Under the pieces are notes generated by a model. It searched no databases and was not told the DNA's origin. It saw nothing but the letters and a program-made list of their open reading frames with translations. Below, in pieces: positions 46,522 to 58,965 of a stretch of DNA of 64,000 nt. Source of the stretch: Halichoerus grypus (taxonomy: Eukaryota > Chordata > Mammalia > Carnivora > Phocidae); the NCBI RefSeq assembly GCF_964656455.1, contig NC_135726.1:34501930-34565929 (forward strand), in the 5' to 3' direction. The stretch's first letter is position 1. Each line of letters opens with the position of its first letter. The translations under genes were made by a program, and so were the position numbers.

Positions 46522-46944
46522 CCCTGTTCCGCCTTTGCAAATTAAATGGAATGCCTAATAGTTCACAGGAGGAAAATACGAAACCTATAAACAGCTCTTT
46601 CAGGTTTAACAAGCTAAAGACTTAGCTGAATGTCTTCTGCAACTTGACAATCAGAAGTGACATCCACACAATAGAGTGTCACTCTTCTTAGCAGATCCTT
46701 TGTTTCTCTGCTAATAAATGCAAGTGTCACATGGAATCCCTTTCTTGTTTCATTTTCTGCAGCATAGTGTAGAACTAAATCACCAGCACCCTGGTAGACT
46801 GTTAACATGCTCCCAAAGGATGAATAGCATCTCTACAAAAGGATGAATGCCTCTGTGTATGGAGACCATTTTCTCACTAGGAAGATAGTGGAAGGAATGA
46901 GAAGAGTCACTTATAGACAGTCATCACTAGTAGGTCTGTGCCTG

Positions 46945-48050
46945 TTTGTTTTGATCAACATTATTGAGGTTTAATGTACATTCAAGGATTCCATCCATTT
47001 TAAGTGTTCAGGTCAATAAGTGACAAATGTATACACCCACATAACCACACAATCAAAACATAGGACATTAACATATCCCTAGAATATTCCCCTCTACCTC
47101 TTTGCAGCTAACCCTCTCACAAGACAGCCCCAGAAAAATCACTGATTTGTTTCTGTTGCTGTAGATTAGATTTCCCTTTTTCATAGTTTCATATAAATGA
47201 AACCATGTCACACATATTCTGTTGTGTCTGTCTTTTTCACTCAGCAGAATGTCTGTGAAGTTTGTTCCCTTTATTGCTAGTAGTGTCCCTGCATTGCATG
47301 GATTTATCACAATTTATCTGTTCAGTAGGTGATAGACATTTGGATTGTTTCCAGCTTGAATTATTGTTATTAAAGCTGCTATGAGAATTTGTATACAACT
47401 CTTTGTGAGAAAGTATGTTTTCATTTCTCTTGGGTAGTTATCTCAGTGGAATTGTTGGATCACATTGTAAGGGCATGTTTAACATCACAAAATATTACCC
47501 AACTCTTTTCCAACATGTTTGCACTACTCTGTGGTTCTATATCCCCACTAACCCTTGGGATTTTCATTCTTTTTAACAGCTCCTAGTAGGTGTGAAGAGG
47601 TATATAACTGTAGATTTAATTTGCATTTCCCTGGAGACTAATGATATTGTGCATATTTTCATGTGCTTTTTGGTCATTCCTATATAGTATACATTCAAAT
47701 ATTTAGCCTTTTTTTTGAGTTGTGTCTCCTTATTATTGAGTTGTAAGAGTTCCTTATATATTCTGGATGTAACCACTTTGCCAAATACATTTTACATATA
47801 TTTTATCCCAATCTGTGACTTGCCTTTTTAAATTCCCAAGGCTTTTTTTAAAAAAAAGCACAGATTTTTAATTCTGATAAAATCCAACGGTTTTTTAAAA
47901 AAATTTTTTTGTATAAAAGCATAACATGCTTAAGGAATCTTTATCTACCCTGAGGTTGTGAAAACTTTCTCCTATATTTTTTTATAGAATTTTCATAGTT
48001 GTAGCTCTTATGTTTAAGTCTATGATCCATTTGGAAAACACTTTGGTAGT
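46945..48050 (-). repeat. Old L1 fragment: 3'UTR and ORF2 end (L1MB/MC-like)
   Basis: Antisense order from left to right: 3'UTR ('ATTGAGGTTTAATGTACATT', 'TGTATACACCCACATAACC'), then ORF2 C-terminal text ('TTTCACTCAGCAGAATG', 'TGATAGACATTTGGATTG', 'CTAATGATATTGTGC', 'AATGTATATTCTGGATG'-like) to 'GATCCATTTGGAAAACACT' at 48040. Heavily decayed. Confidence 0.8.
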
Positions 48051-48620
48051 TTCTTATAAATTCAAACATATACTTCCCACAAAACCCAGCAATTCCACTC
48101 CTATTCTTCAAGAATAATAAAAATGTATGCCACAAAAAGACTTGAATACAAATATTCACAGCAGCCTTATTCACAAGAGCCAAAAGCTACCAACAACTCA
48201 AATGTCCAGCAGTAAATGAATTGATAAATAAACTATTTATTATATCCTCATGTATATATTCAGCAATATAAAGGAGCAAATTACTTATAAATATAATACT
48301 GAAGAATCTCATGGTTAGATTGAGTGAAAGAAGCCGGACACCAAAGAGTAAATACTATAGTATTTCATTTATGTGAAATTCTAGAGAAGGTAAAAATAAC
48401 CTATAGTGATAGAAACCAGATCAGTGGTGGTAGATAGACAGGATTTGGGCAGAGGGAGATTAGGAAGAGGTATGAGGAAATTTGGGGGAAGATAGAAATG
48501 TTCTATATTTTAATTAGGATGGTGTTACATGAATGGTTACATTTGTCAAGTAATTGACTTGTATATTTAAAATATGTGAATTTTATTATGTAAAATTATA
48601 TCTAGTAACATTGACTTAAA
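48051..48620 (+). repeat. Old L1 3' end, opposite orientation
   Basis: Plus-strand L1 text: 'AAACCCAGCAATTCCACTCC', 'CACAGCAGCCTTATTCACAA', 'GAGTGAAAGAAGCCGGACAC', 'CAAGTAATTGACTTG'. It abuts the minus-strand copy at about 48050. Confidence 0.8.
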
Positions 48621-48662
48621 TTTGACAATAAATTTTTTTTGACACTTACTAAATTTTGTAAT

Positions 48663-49156
<494 letters not shown>

Positions 49157-49899
49157 TCTGTTTATTTGGAGGAATACTAGTTAACACATCTTCCTTTTTA
49201 GCCCTCATGCTCTATGAGGCCAAGAACTATGTGTGTTTTGCTCACCATTGAAACCGCAATACCTATGAAGCACAATAACTAGCAAAAGGAAAGTATTCAA
49301 CAAATATTTGTTAAAAGAAGGAAAGAGGAGGAACTTATAATCTCGTTCAGGAGAAACAACGAAAGGAATTAAATAACTGAATGCAGGGTTGACTTAAGTA
49401 AAAAAGGCAACAGAAGTTCAGGTAGAAGAGAAAAAAATCTGCGTGTTCTAATGCAGTGGAAGAAGACACTTAGATATAAATGAATTTTAAAAGGTAACAG
49501 GATTTGAAGGATAGGAGTATAAGAGAGATGGCATTCTTGGTGGAGAAGACTTCATGAATAAAGACATGGAGGTAAATGAATGAAGAATGAGGAGGAAGCA
49601 GAGCTTCATGAATTCTTTTCTCACTCCAGAGTTTTCAGAAGAGACCCATCCTGCTACCCTAGCCCCACGCCCTAAATACAGACCACTATCCTCTGCCAAC
49701 CCGTGCCATGCAACCCTCCAGGTGGCTGCTGTGCAAAGCATCCCACCCATGCTGAGAGTGGGATGACCTTGAACCTTTGTGCTGATGCCATGTGAGGCCC
49801 TGGTGCCTAATGGAAGTCCCAGGCCTGAGGCATGCAGCAAATGGGCTTCGGAGAGAGCAACTAGGGTCTTCTCAGCACTGCACACACCAGAGACAGCAA
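49157..49899. other. Low-copy DNA, no gene recognised
   Basis: A 132-codon frame on the minus strand (49885-49487) has no recognisable domain. No repeat recognised. Confidence 0.4.
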
Positions 49900-50330
49900 A
49901 TTACAAGCTGAAAATTCATTACATTTGTGAAAAACCTGAATTTATTTAGACAAAAGCAGATGGAGAGGATGGATAATCTCGTTACACTTCAGCACACTAC
50001 ACTTTATTCAGAAGAAATGAAACATAACGCATTATGCGTTCTTTTCTTTCCATCTGCTTTCCCTTCCCTAAGTTCAGGTTTATTATTAATATAATGAATT
50101 CATCTTGCCTCCCTCTCAATTCCATTAGCCCGTACTCCTAATTAAGTTTTGTTCGCATTGTCCTTTTCAACAGCTCAGAAACTCTCTTTCAATATAGCTA
50201 TTTTCCCCAGACCTCAAATCATTTCTACAGATGAACTGCTGCTACCAGGCATATGAAATGTCTTAATCAAATTATAATTTCTCTCAAATGTTAAGAAATT
50301 ATCTAGGCCTTCTGTTTCCCAAAGCAGATC
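49900..50330. other. Candidate conserved non-coding block with CpG palindrome
   Basis: Repeat-free AT-rich DNA with TAAT/ATTA motifs ('TTTATTATTAATATAATG', 'CTCCTAATTAAGTTTTG'). A perfect palindrome, AACGCAT-T-ATGCGTT, lies at 50026-50040. Conservation not shown. Confidence 0.3.
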
Positions 50331-50609
50331 TGACTGACTTGAAGTACAGATTCTTCAAAGAATTGAGACCTACTCTTGACTTGGGTTACTTGACTCGACC
50401 TGGGGAACAGGAGGTGAGAGTCATCTTCCTTGGATTTCCAGGGTTTTGACCTTGGTCAGCTCACAGTTAACCAGAGCACTAATTTTCCCATTCTCCTCCA
50501 ACCAATGCATTTTTCCTCTCCAAGACAAATGTAATGGGTACAGAAATTCTCTCAAGGAAAGTTCAAGCTTCAGAGACAATAATGACAGATGAAAAGATTG
50601 TAAACCAGT

Positions 50610-50766
50610 GCTTAGAGGGATGCAGTGACTCAAAGACAAATCCCAGCTCAGCCCCACCTACTAGGGTAAACCTGATCAAGTTACTTTGTGCCTCAGTTTC
50701 CTCACCTGTACAACAGGGCTAATGATTCAAACCCACTTTATAGGATTACTGTGAAGAGTAGATATA
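50610..50766 (+). repeat. MIR SINE, left part (split by SINE)
   Basis: 'CTTAGAGGGATGCAGTGACT', 'CAAGTTACTTTGTGCCTCAG', 'CTCACCTGTACAACAGGG'. It continues after the CAN SINE at about 51006. Confidence 0.85.
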
Positions 50767-50953
50767 GGGGCGCCTGGGTCACTCAGTCGGTTCAGCGTCT
50801 GACTCTTGATTTTGGCTCAAGTCATGATCTCAGGGTCATGGGATCAAGCCCCACGTCCAGCTCTGTGCTCAATAGGGAGTCTGCTTGAGATTCTCTCTCT
50901 CCTTCTCTCTCTCCCCGCCCCCCACTCTCTCATGCTCCCTCTCTATAAAATAA

Positions 50954-50992
<39 letters not shown>

Positions 50993-51005
50993 CTTTTTTT
51001 AAAAA
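50767..51005 (+). mobile_element. CAN SINE with long (AAAT)n tail
   Basis: Starts 'GGGGCGCCTGGGTCACTCAG', has the older-subfamily body 'GACTCTTGATTTTGGCTC' and an (AAAT)n run at 50948-50992 followed by T and A runs. TSD AGTAGATRTA at 50757-50766 and 51006-51015. Confidence 0.95.
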
Positions 51006-51072
51006 AGTAGATGTAAGAAAGTGTGAAAAGCACTCAGCACAGTGTCTGGTACATGAGTGCTCAATAATATTG
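51006..51072 (+). repeat. MIR SINE, right part
   Basis: 'GAAAAGCACTCAGCACAGTG' and 'GGTACATGAGTGCTCAATA' complete the interrupted MIR. Confidence 0.85.
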
Positions 51073-52600
51073 GCTCACAACTATGACAGCCATTATGACT
51101 CTGTTATTTATCCAGGGAAATCTTCAGGTCTCTGGAATTTGACCCCAGCTTGTGCCTGCACACTCACTTCTGCACCCAAAGATTTAGAAAATCAACCTAT
51201 AACTAAAGTCACAGCGACTTACACCAAACATTAAAAAGACCAACATTTCTCTCTTGGGTCAGTGCCACAGTCCACCCAACTGAGGAGGTGTCCCTTTGAT
51301 AGGGTTACTGAGGGAGATTCAAGTGTTATGATGATTCTCCTCTCAGAAGCCAAATCCTAAAAGAAGTTACTTTCTACTACCTTATATCAACCCTCCTCCA
51401 AAACCTTATGGTTCTGCTCAGAATATCTATCTTGGGGCATTGCATTTCTCAGGCTGATAACACTAGGTGAGGCCGGTTATCCTGTTCTTTTTGTATCAAA
51501 GCTTTAAGCACGGGTCCAGGAAGTCTGCTACTGGCATTCTGAAAATCGGCAAATAAGATGCGTTCACCTCTCTTTATGAAGTGAGGACCTGGATCACAGG
51601 GAAGCTGACCCTGCTTCTGGCCTTTCATCCTAATCGACTCTGACAGCCCCCATCACTGACCCCTGAAGAACCAAGCTGCCACAGCCCCAACGCTGCAACC
51701 TTGATTAATGAGTTTTCTTGGAACTCTTTAGTCGCTACCTGTCTTGTGCCTCAAGCAAGACCCCTCTTTGACCAGGTGCTGTTCTTCCTCAAAGCAGGGG
51801 CAGAGCAAGCTGCCTGCTGACCTCTGAGGCCAGTCACCCCTACAGTCAGAGAAGAGCAGAGTCACTCTCAACTTTATTACGCCATCGAAAGCTTCCAGAA
51901 TGAACCCACATAAACCACTGCTTGCTGGACTAGCGAGTGAGTTTTTTATGACTCTGTTCCTGGGATCTTAGGAGAGAGCACATTTTCCCAAACTTAAATC
52001 TTCTAAATTGGAGTTGCCACCTTTCAAGGTGAGCTGATCCAATGTCCTTGCTGGTCAAGGAAACTTCTAAATGTAGAGGAAAAATTAACACCTTCCTTTT
52101 CACTCACTTGATGAAAGAGGCCATGCATAGGTCAGAACGTTGGCTCAAATCAAATTTTTGAAGTTGTTTTATTTTTAGAGACAGAAAAATTGCAAAATGT
52201 CAGTCCTTCTACCTCCTCCCTCTGCTGAGGCCTCTCACTCATCCATCAAGTGACTTTCTGTTCACTCAGAATCCTCCAGGATGAGCTTGCCCTCATCACC
52301 CCCCACCCAGACATTGTCTGGCCACACTAATCCAGCAAAGCCATATGCCTGCAAAAATGTCAGCTCCAGAAGGCAGGGAGCAGCAACTAAGACAGGATAA
52401 AATGTCACAGTCACCTCCCACTAGCACCTGTACCTCTCTGCCCCCAGACTGTGCCCTCAGACAGGCCCGCCCCATCCCTCAACAATAGCAGGTGTGAGCA
52501 GCACTGAGTGCTATAGGAGGTAGAAAAAAGATAAAAGAATGCCTTTGACCTGGAAGAGGGTGCTGTCAGGTAGGAATCCAGAGCACAGTCCTATGGGAAT
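51073..52600. other. Low-copy DNA, no gene recognised
   Basis: Mixed composition, no repeat family and no supported exon. Confidence 0.4.
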
Positions 52601-52604
52601 GACT

Positions 52605-52790
52605 TGAGGCTGCAGAAAACAATATAGCATGAGATCTAGGGCTCTGGAGTCGGATCCTGTGTGTGCATGATAATTGTGTGACCTTGCAAAGTTGCTTACC
52701 TTCCCCAGCTAAAACCTCATGAGGTTCTAAGGACTAAAAATTAGAACATGTATAATATTTGGTACATACTTGACTAAAAACTCTTATTGA
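52605..52790 (+). repeat. MIR SINE
   Basis: 'ACAATATAGCATGAGATC', 'TAATTGTGTGACCTTGCAAA' and 'AACCTCATGAGGTTCTAAGG' follow the MIR order. Confidence 0.8.
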
Positions 52791-52794
52791 AAAG

Positions 52795-53305
52795 CTTAAT
52801 CATCTCACATCCTTCCCCCACCAGCTTCCTACCACAGAGGGAACAGGATCCAGTCATGACTCACAACAACAGGCCGTGTACAACCTCACTCTGCTATCTC
52901 TCTAGCCTCAGCATCCCCCATTCTCCCCATTGTTCACTCAGCCCCAGGCACACTGGCCTTCTTGTTGTTCAAATACAGAGACTTCCTCCCACCTCAGGGC
53001 CTTTGCTTGGCTCTTCTTCATCTAGATTGCTCTCACTAGCCCCCTCCCATTCTCTTGGCTTGTTCCTTAACTTCATTCAGTGCCACCTCTTCCTTGATCA
53101 GTTTATCTAAAATAAAAACATACCATCCCTGACACTCTATCCCCCTTACCCTGCTTTTTCATTTTTCATAGCATATCCCTACCTGAAATCATATTGTTTA
53201 TTTATTTTGTACTATTCACTATAGTATCCTTAGAGTCTAGAAGAGGATCTGACAAATAGACTCTTGATAAGTGTTTGTTAATGAGTGAGTAAATAAATGA
53301 TATGT
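52795..53305 (+). repeat. L2 LINE 3' end
   Basis: 'CCAGGCACACTGGCCTTCTT', 'CACCTCAGGGCCTTTGCTTG', 'TTCAGTGCCACCTCTTCCTT' and a final '...TGTTTGTTAATGAGTGAG' follow the L2 3' end through its terminus. Confidence 0.85.
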
Positions 53306-53329
53306 AAGTACTCTATGAATGTTAATTTC

Positions 53330-53860
53330 TTTTATTACTTCTGTAGCAGGTTCCTTGGCTGTCCTGCTACCCATTGCCTACCACCTCTGGTTTCAGCCAC
53401 AGCTGGTGGATGGTCTTATGGCAGCCCTGTCTTGTCTCTTGCTGGCTCTCACCTCAAGCACTCACAGATTTTCATTCTGCCCCAGGGTCTTCTCTGACGC
53501 TCTGGGATTTTACTAGATCAGAACACAAGTGTTGCCCCTGGTGTGAGATTAGTGCCCACAGGGGCAATGTACAACTAACAGAGGCAGGAGCCTTCACTGC
53601 CGCTGTCACCCCACACTTCAGGCAGACATCCCTGGAAGGTGTTCTGCAGGCTACTTGGGAGGTCCTGGTGGAATCCAGCCCCAGCACACGACAGTGATCC
53701 CAATAACACAACCTCATACTGGATTTTCCTCATTTCTTGTCTTGCTGTCCTCGGCCCCTCACATCTGCTCCCTGGGATCACGTCCCAAATAAAGCGCCCA
53801 CTTCCAACTACCTGCCTCAGGCTCTGTTTTGGGGAGAATACCTGACATTGAGTCTAAAAA
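53330..53860 (+). repeat. Probable ancient LTR, family uncertain
   Basis: The right end, 'GGGATCACGTCCCAAATAAA' followed by 'CTGCCTCAGGCTCTGTTTTG', matches the familiar R/U5-like end of an old mammalian LTR. The left part is CT-rich and poorly resolved. Overlapping frames of up to 107 codons are not supported. Confidence 0.5.
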
Positions 53861-54605
53861 TGTCTTGAAATGCACACTTGAAGCATGCAGAGTATGACCA
53901 GGCTGTGGTAGATAAGCAAAGAGGGCTTCCTGGAGGAAGTGAATGCTCAATTTAATTTCAGAGAAGAGGAATGTGGATTGGCAAATCAAAAAAAAAAAAA
54001 AGAAAAAGCCCTTTTGGGCTTCAGGGATTCAACTCCCACAGACTTAACAGGAAAGAGCAGAAAAGTGAGTCTACATGGACCACAAGGTTTTTCACTCTAG
54101 GAAGATGGTAACCATGGCTGCCAGATTTCATGCTTTTCCATCTTAACCCTTCTTCATAGAGACAGAATTTATAAGAATGCTTTTGCCTTCCTAATGAAAA
54201 TTTAGCCTTTCAAGTCTTATTAACTATAATGGGAAAAAAATACCTCATTCTCTTTTTTTCTGGAGGTAAAAGCAATGATATTAAATGATCCAATTTACCC
54301 ATTTCTAATACCACTCTGGTCACTAATGAAGATGCATCTGCGGCATAATGTGTGGTTCACACACAGGGCATTACTGCTCAGACGGAGAGCATGCAGACGA
54401 CTCTGTAGAATAAGGAAACATTGGACACAAATTAAATTTTTGTGAATCAAATATTGCTCTCCTCTTGATTCACATCATTATTTAAGAATCCTAGTTTCTA
54501 ACAGGCAGGGCCTGAGTGGAGTGTCTCCCCCATGCTCCACCTCTCCTCACTGCCATGTGGCTGATGCCCATAAGGAAAAACGTGCACAAGGGAAGAACAC
54601 TTTTG
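53861..54605. other. Low-copy DNA; candidate conserved block at 54230-54500
   Basis: A 15-base A-run near 53988 is the only simple repeat. At 54330-54490 the text 'GATGCATCTGCGGCATAATG' and 'CACAAATTAAATTTTTGTG' is complex and repeat-free; the latter is a near-perfect palindrome. No exon recognised. Confidence 0.35.
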
Positions 54606-54609
54606 TCAA

Positions 54610-55725
54610 GTTTGATATAGTAATTAAAGCAGTATGGTATTGGCATAAAAACAGACACATTAATCAATGGAACAGAAGAGAGAGCCCATAAATAAACTTA
54701 CATATATATAGTCAATTCATTTATGACAAAGGAGGCAAGAATATACAGTGGGAAAAGAATAGTCTCTTCAATAATTGATGTTGGGAAACCTGGACAGCTA
54801 CATGCAAAAGAATGAAACTGGACCACTATTATACCATATACAAAAATTGACTCAAATGTACCAAAGATATGTATGTAAGACCTGAAACCATAAAACTGCT
54901 ACCAAAAAAACAAAACAAAATAAAACAAAAACCCACGTAGGTGATAAGCTCCTTATTGGTCTTAGTGGTGCTTCTCTTTTTTTTTTCTTTTTTTTCTTTT
55001 TGGATCTGACTCCAAAGGCAAGAGAAACAAAATCAAAAATAAGTAAGTGGGAGTCCATCAAACTAAAAAGCTTCTGCGCAGTGAAGGAAATCATCAGCAA
55101 AACAGAAAGGCAACCTACTAAATGGGAGAAGATATTGTCGAATCATATATCTGACAAGGGGTTAATATTCAAAATATATTTTAAAAACTCACACAATTCA
55201 ATAACAAAAAGAAAAACAATAATCCTATTTAAAAATAGACATGATCTGAACGGACATTTCTCCAAAAAAGACATACTAATGGCCAAAGGGCACATGGAAA
55301 GATACTCAATATCACTAATCTTCAAGGAAAGGTAAATCAAAACCACAATGAGATATCACATTACACCTCTAAGAATGGCTATTATCAAAAAGACAAGAAA
55401 TAACAAGTGTTGGCAGGCATATGGAGAAAAGGAACCCTTGTGCACTGTTGGTGGGAATGCAAACTGGTGCAGCCACTGTGGAAAAGAGTATAGAGGTTCT
55501 TCAAAAAGAACTACCATATTATCCAGCAATTCCTACTGGGTATCTATCCAAAGAAAATAAAAACACTAACTCAAAAAGGTATATGCAACATCATGCTCAT
55601 TGCAGCATTATTAATAATAGCCAAGATACAGAAACAAACTGTGTCCATCTTTGGGTGAATAAATATTTCTCAGACAATTATGCAATGCTAGGTATTGGTA
55701 CATAACTTTCACCTTTGACTAGCAT
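54610..55725 (+). repeat. Old L1 fragment, ORF2 C-terminal part
   Basis: 'GTATGGTATTGGCATAAAA', 'GAACAGAAGAGAGAGCCC', then an open stretch at 55000-55335 ('[20 protein letters not shown]', as in L1 ORF2 C-termini) and 'CACTGTTGGTGGGAATGCAA'. 5' truncated and with frame breaks; ends near 55725 without a clear A-tail. Confidence 0.85.
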
Positions 55726-55741
55726 ATTTTAGGTGACTTTT

Positions 55742-55930
55742 TAAAAAAAGATTTTATTTATGTATTTGAGAGAGAGAGAGCACACAAGCAGGGGGGAGGG
55801 GTAGAGGGAGACAGAGAAGCAGAATTCCCGCTGAGCAGGGAGCCTGATGTGAGGCTTGATCCCAAGGACCCCAGGATCATGACCTGAGCTGAAGACAGAT
55901 GCTTAACCAGCTGAGCCACCCAGGCACCCC
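55742..55930 (-). mobile_element. CAN SINE
   Basis: Reverse copy: AAAGATTTTATTTATGTATT at the left, head 'GAGCCACCCAGGCACCCC' at the right. TSD TTTAGGTGACTYTT at 55728-55741 and 55931-55944 (one mismatch). Confidence 0.96.
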
Positions 55931-55944
55931 TTTAGGTGACTCTT

Positions 55945-56215
55945 AATGTCTCGTGTCCTATCTCATGTAATCCTCACAATAATTCTTACTCTTATCCCCA
56001 CTTTACAGATGAGGAAGCAGATATAAAGAGGTTAAGTTCACAGGCAAAGTCACATAGCTAGTAACTGAGGAGCTGGGATTCAAACCCAGACACATTAGAC
56101 CCCAGAGTCCTCTTCTCTGCCTAAACTCTAAACTCCCTTTCAAGGGGAGGAACTAAAATTCAAACCTGAATCTTATGATTCTGAAGCTATATTTTTGCTA
56201 CTATGTCGCAATGTA
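55945..56215 (-). repeat. MIR SINE(s)
   Basis: 'CTTTACAGATGAGGAAGCAG', 'AAAGTCACATAGCTAGTAAC', 'AGCTGGGATTCAAACCCAGA' is a reversed MIR core. A second partial copy may follow at 56150-56215. Confidence 0.9.
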
Positions 56216-56323
56216 ACAAAATTCACAAATGATACTATGCACTTAGATCTGTTTATACTAAATACACAGTTGTGGCTGCATTAGCAGATGCTTAGAACAT
56301 ATTAAAGTGATGGCCACGATTTT

Positions 56324-56540
56324 TAAAAAAGATTTATTTATTTGACAGAGAAAGAGAGAGAATTAGTGGAAGGGGCAGAGGGAGAGAAAATCTCAAGTCG
56401 ACTCTGTGCTGAGCGTGGAGTCTGATGCTGGGCTGGATCTCACAACCCTGAGATCAAGGCCTGAGCCAAGATCAAGGCCTGAGCCGAAATCAAGAGTCTG
56501 ACACCCAGCCAACTGCCTGACTGAGTCATCTGGGTGCTCC
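56324..56540 (-). mobile_element. CAN SINE with internal 18-bp duplication
   Basis: Reverse copy, older subfamily ('AAAGATTTATTTATTTGACA' at the left, 'GAGTCATCTGGGTGCTCC' at the right). GATCAAGGCCTGAGCCRA occurs twice in tandem at about 56452-56487. The flanks GGCCACGATTTTT and AGCCACCATTTTC are an imperfect TSD. Confidence 0.9.
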
Positions 56541-56920
56541 ATAGCCACCATTTTCACAATTGAAGTCATCTGACTGGTCCAAGACCCATCACAAATGAGA
56601 GTTCTGACGCCATGTTGTTTATGCCTCTGTTCCACTCACGCTGGAGGCATGCTGGATAAAAATTAAGGCAGAATTCTGGGAGAAAAGCCCAATACACATG
56701 AGCCAAGGATATATACCAAAATTTTGACCTACTGGGGACACTGGCTTGCCAGAGGGAATCCAGTATCATAAGAGCAAGGCATGAGATATGAGGCAGCTTC
56801 TCAAACTCAGGCTGTATGCACTTGTCCCTGCCTCAGACAAATCTTGCTCCCGTGAGGCATCCAGCTGCCTTTGTGGTTCTGGCTTTATTGGAAGCTCTGC
56901 ACATATTCCTCTCAAAATGA
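56541..56920. other. Low-copy DNA, no gene recognised
   Basis: No exon or repeat recognised. Confidence 0.4.
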
Positions 56921-56929
56921 GCATCTTTG

Positions 56930-57560
56930 TAACAAACCCCAAATGAGTATCATTTCAAATGCTAATATGTGAGGTGAACAAAATAAAGGAGATGAAAAAA
57001 ATCATCTGAATATATTTATTTGTGATGATACATGAAGTCTGGTGTTTCAGGGAAACCATTTTCTAAAAGGAAAGCTACCCATCATAATGTGAGTTGTCGG
57101 ACAGCTAACTCAAAAGCAGAAGATGCATGGGATTTTTCTGCATATTAAATGCACAATCAAAGAGCCATCTGCCCCAGATGATAGTGATGGAAATTGACAG
57201 ACAATTCCATTAAGTATAATCTTCAAATTGAGACTTTAAGGAACAGCATGCAAGACGATGGTATGTTAAAGATTTATCATGCTTCTGAACTATTTTTGTA
57301 CAATTATTCAAAACAGACTGAGAGTAAATTATTTCATAAAATGTACTTGAAATGAGTGTGTACATTTAGGCCTTTAAAGTGTATATATTTATTAAAGAGC
57401 TCTTAACATCCTGTTATTTTATTTGGCATGCAGTTTTTGTTTTTAAACATCAGTTAAGTATTTCTTTGTTTAGGGATATTTTTCAAGCATTTCAGTAGGA
57501 AATGGAAAACATAATACGGCCGCTAATTTAGTAAAATTACATCTGGAGGAACATTGAACT
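56930..57560. other. Candidate conserved non-coding block (strongest in window)
   Basis: About 630 bp of repeat-free, complex, AT-rich DNA dense in factor-like motifs: 'CAAATGCTAATATG', 'GTGATGATACATGAAG', 'CTGCATATTAAATGCACAAT', 'GAAATTGACAGACAATTCC', 'ACGGCCGCTAATTTAG'. It holds no long frame. Enhancer-like by appearance only. Confidence 0.35.
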
Positions 57561-58635
57561 CTGGATGTGTGCTCTACCTATTTTATAAACGGCACTATAT
57601 CAAATAGCGGAGATGGTTGGTATATTTTAAATATGATGGGAAATAAGTAAGACAGGCACTAATATCTTTATATATTATTTACAATGCCCTAATCTCATGC
57701 TTTCAGGAACTCCTAGCCACACTCTTGTGCCATAATTCAAGCTAAACTTCATTCACGTTCACATCTGCTTCCCCAGTGATCTTTCTCATCCCTTTGTGTC
57801 TCCAGGCAGATTCTGACACTTCCCATTACCTCCTCCATTCCATTACTTTGATCTTGTAGGACTTGAGGGTAATGGAGCTTATTTCTCCTTCCTCTGAAGA
57901 GCCAGCTCTGAAATATTTGGATTTGATATATACAATTATACTCTCGAATCTGGTCCACTGTGTGCCTTCTGAGAGCATGTCCCTTTTCACGGGGGGCAGG
58001 ACCAGTGCCAGGGAAAGAGAAGGGCTGTATGCTGTTTCTGCTCTCATGGCCAAACAATACCGAAGAGTCTCTTGCTGCCTTCTCCATCCCCAGCTCCTGC
58101 ATTCTTGAGGAGTGGAGCCACAGTTCTCATGAGTGGACCTTCTGGCAAATCTTTTGGAGGCTTACCACTAGCTATAAAATAAATTCTCTTAGAATCAAAT
58201 ATCAGACTAACTAAGAGAGAATGAAGAGGAAAAGTGAATTAGGGGTTGTTGTACCACCAGAAACAGACATGAAGAATGAGCTAGATTATTAATATTTTTG
58301 TTTAATATTTGACAAACTACAGCTCTCCACTTGCCAAAACTACTCCCCGGGTATAAATCTGGCCCAGATGGAATGAGAGGTTTCTTTTCCCTACTGCAAA
58401 ATCTGATTTTTATCGTTCTCTTTGCAGTCCTAGAAATTGTCATACGCTCTAAATTTACTCTCTTCTCCATCCCAGTGTACCAAAACTCAACCTGTCTTTC
58501 ACTTTGCCCTTGAGTTAAATACATTCCCAGTCATTGAAATAGTTCGGAGCATTTTCTACAGAGCTAGCAAGTCTCCTGCAGTTTTTTCCTCCTCTGTCTC
58601 ATGGTGACTTCAGACACAGGGAAAGAACAGGGGCT
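57561..58635. other. Low-copy DNA, no gene recognised
   Basis: A 117-codon minus-strand frame (58102-57749) and overlapping shorter ones have no recognisable domain. Confidence 0.4.
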
Positions 58636-58639
58636 TGTG

Positions 58640-58965
58640 ACCAAATCAGAAAGTTAGAGCCGGAAGAAGCTTTGTAGAAAGCAGCCAGGGAAACCGAAGT
58701 GCAGAGGGGAAGCAATCGAGCCAGGGTCACATGGCCAGCATGACCTGGGGCAGATATGCCAACATGGGTAGGGATGCATTAACTCTAGGATCTGGCTACC
58801 AGAGGTCCAAGCCTGGTTCTACCACTTGCTAGCTGAGTGTCCTCTTGGAGTCTCAGTTTCTCCACCCATAAATTGCAGATAGTAACTGATATATACCTGC
58901 TGTGAGAGTTTTGTGATATAATATAGGAAGAATCCAATCAGTGTCAATGATTATTATTAAATATA
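58640..58965. repeat. Two MIR copies (minus, then plus)
   Basis: 58640-58770 is reversed ('GAAACCGAAGTGCAGAGG', 'GAGCCAGGGTCACATGGCC'). 58790-58965 is forward ('CTGGTTCTACCACTTGCTAG', 'GAGTCTCAGTTTCTCC'). Confidence 0.75.

Noticed and set aside
46945..48620. Twin-priming inversion of one L1
   Set aside because: Both arms contain L1 3'-end sequence, so they cannot be adjacent segments of a single insertion.
53330..53860. Terminal exon with AATAAA (possible gene 3' end)
   Set aside because: The AATAAA and following text match an old LTR end, and no upstream exon is visible.
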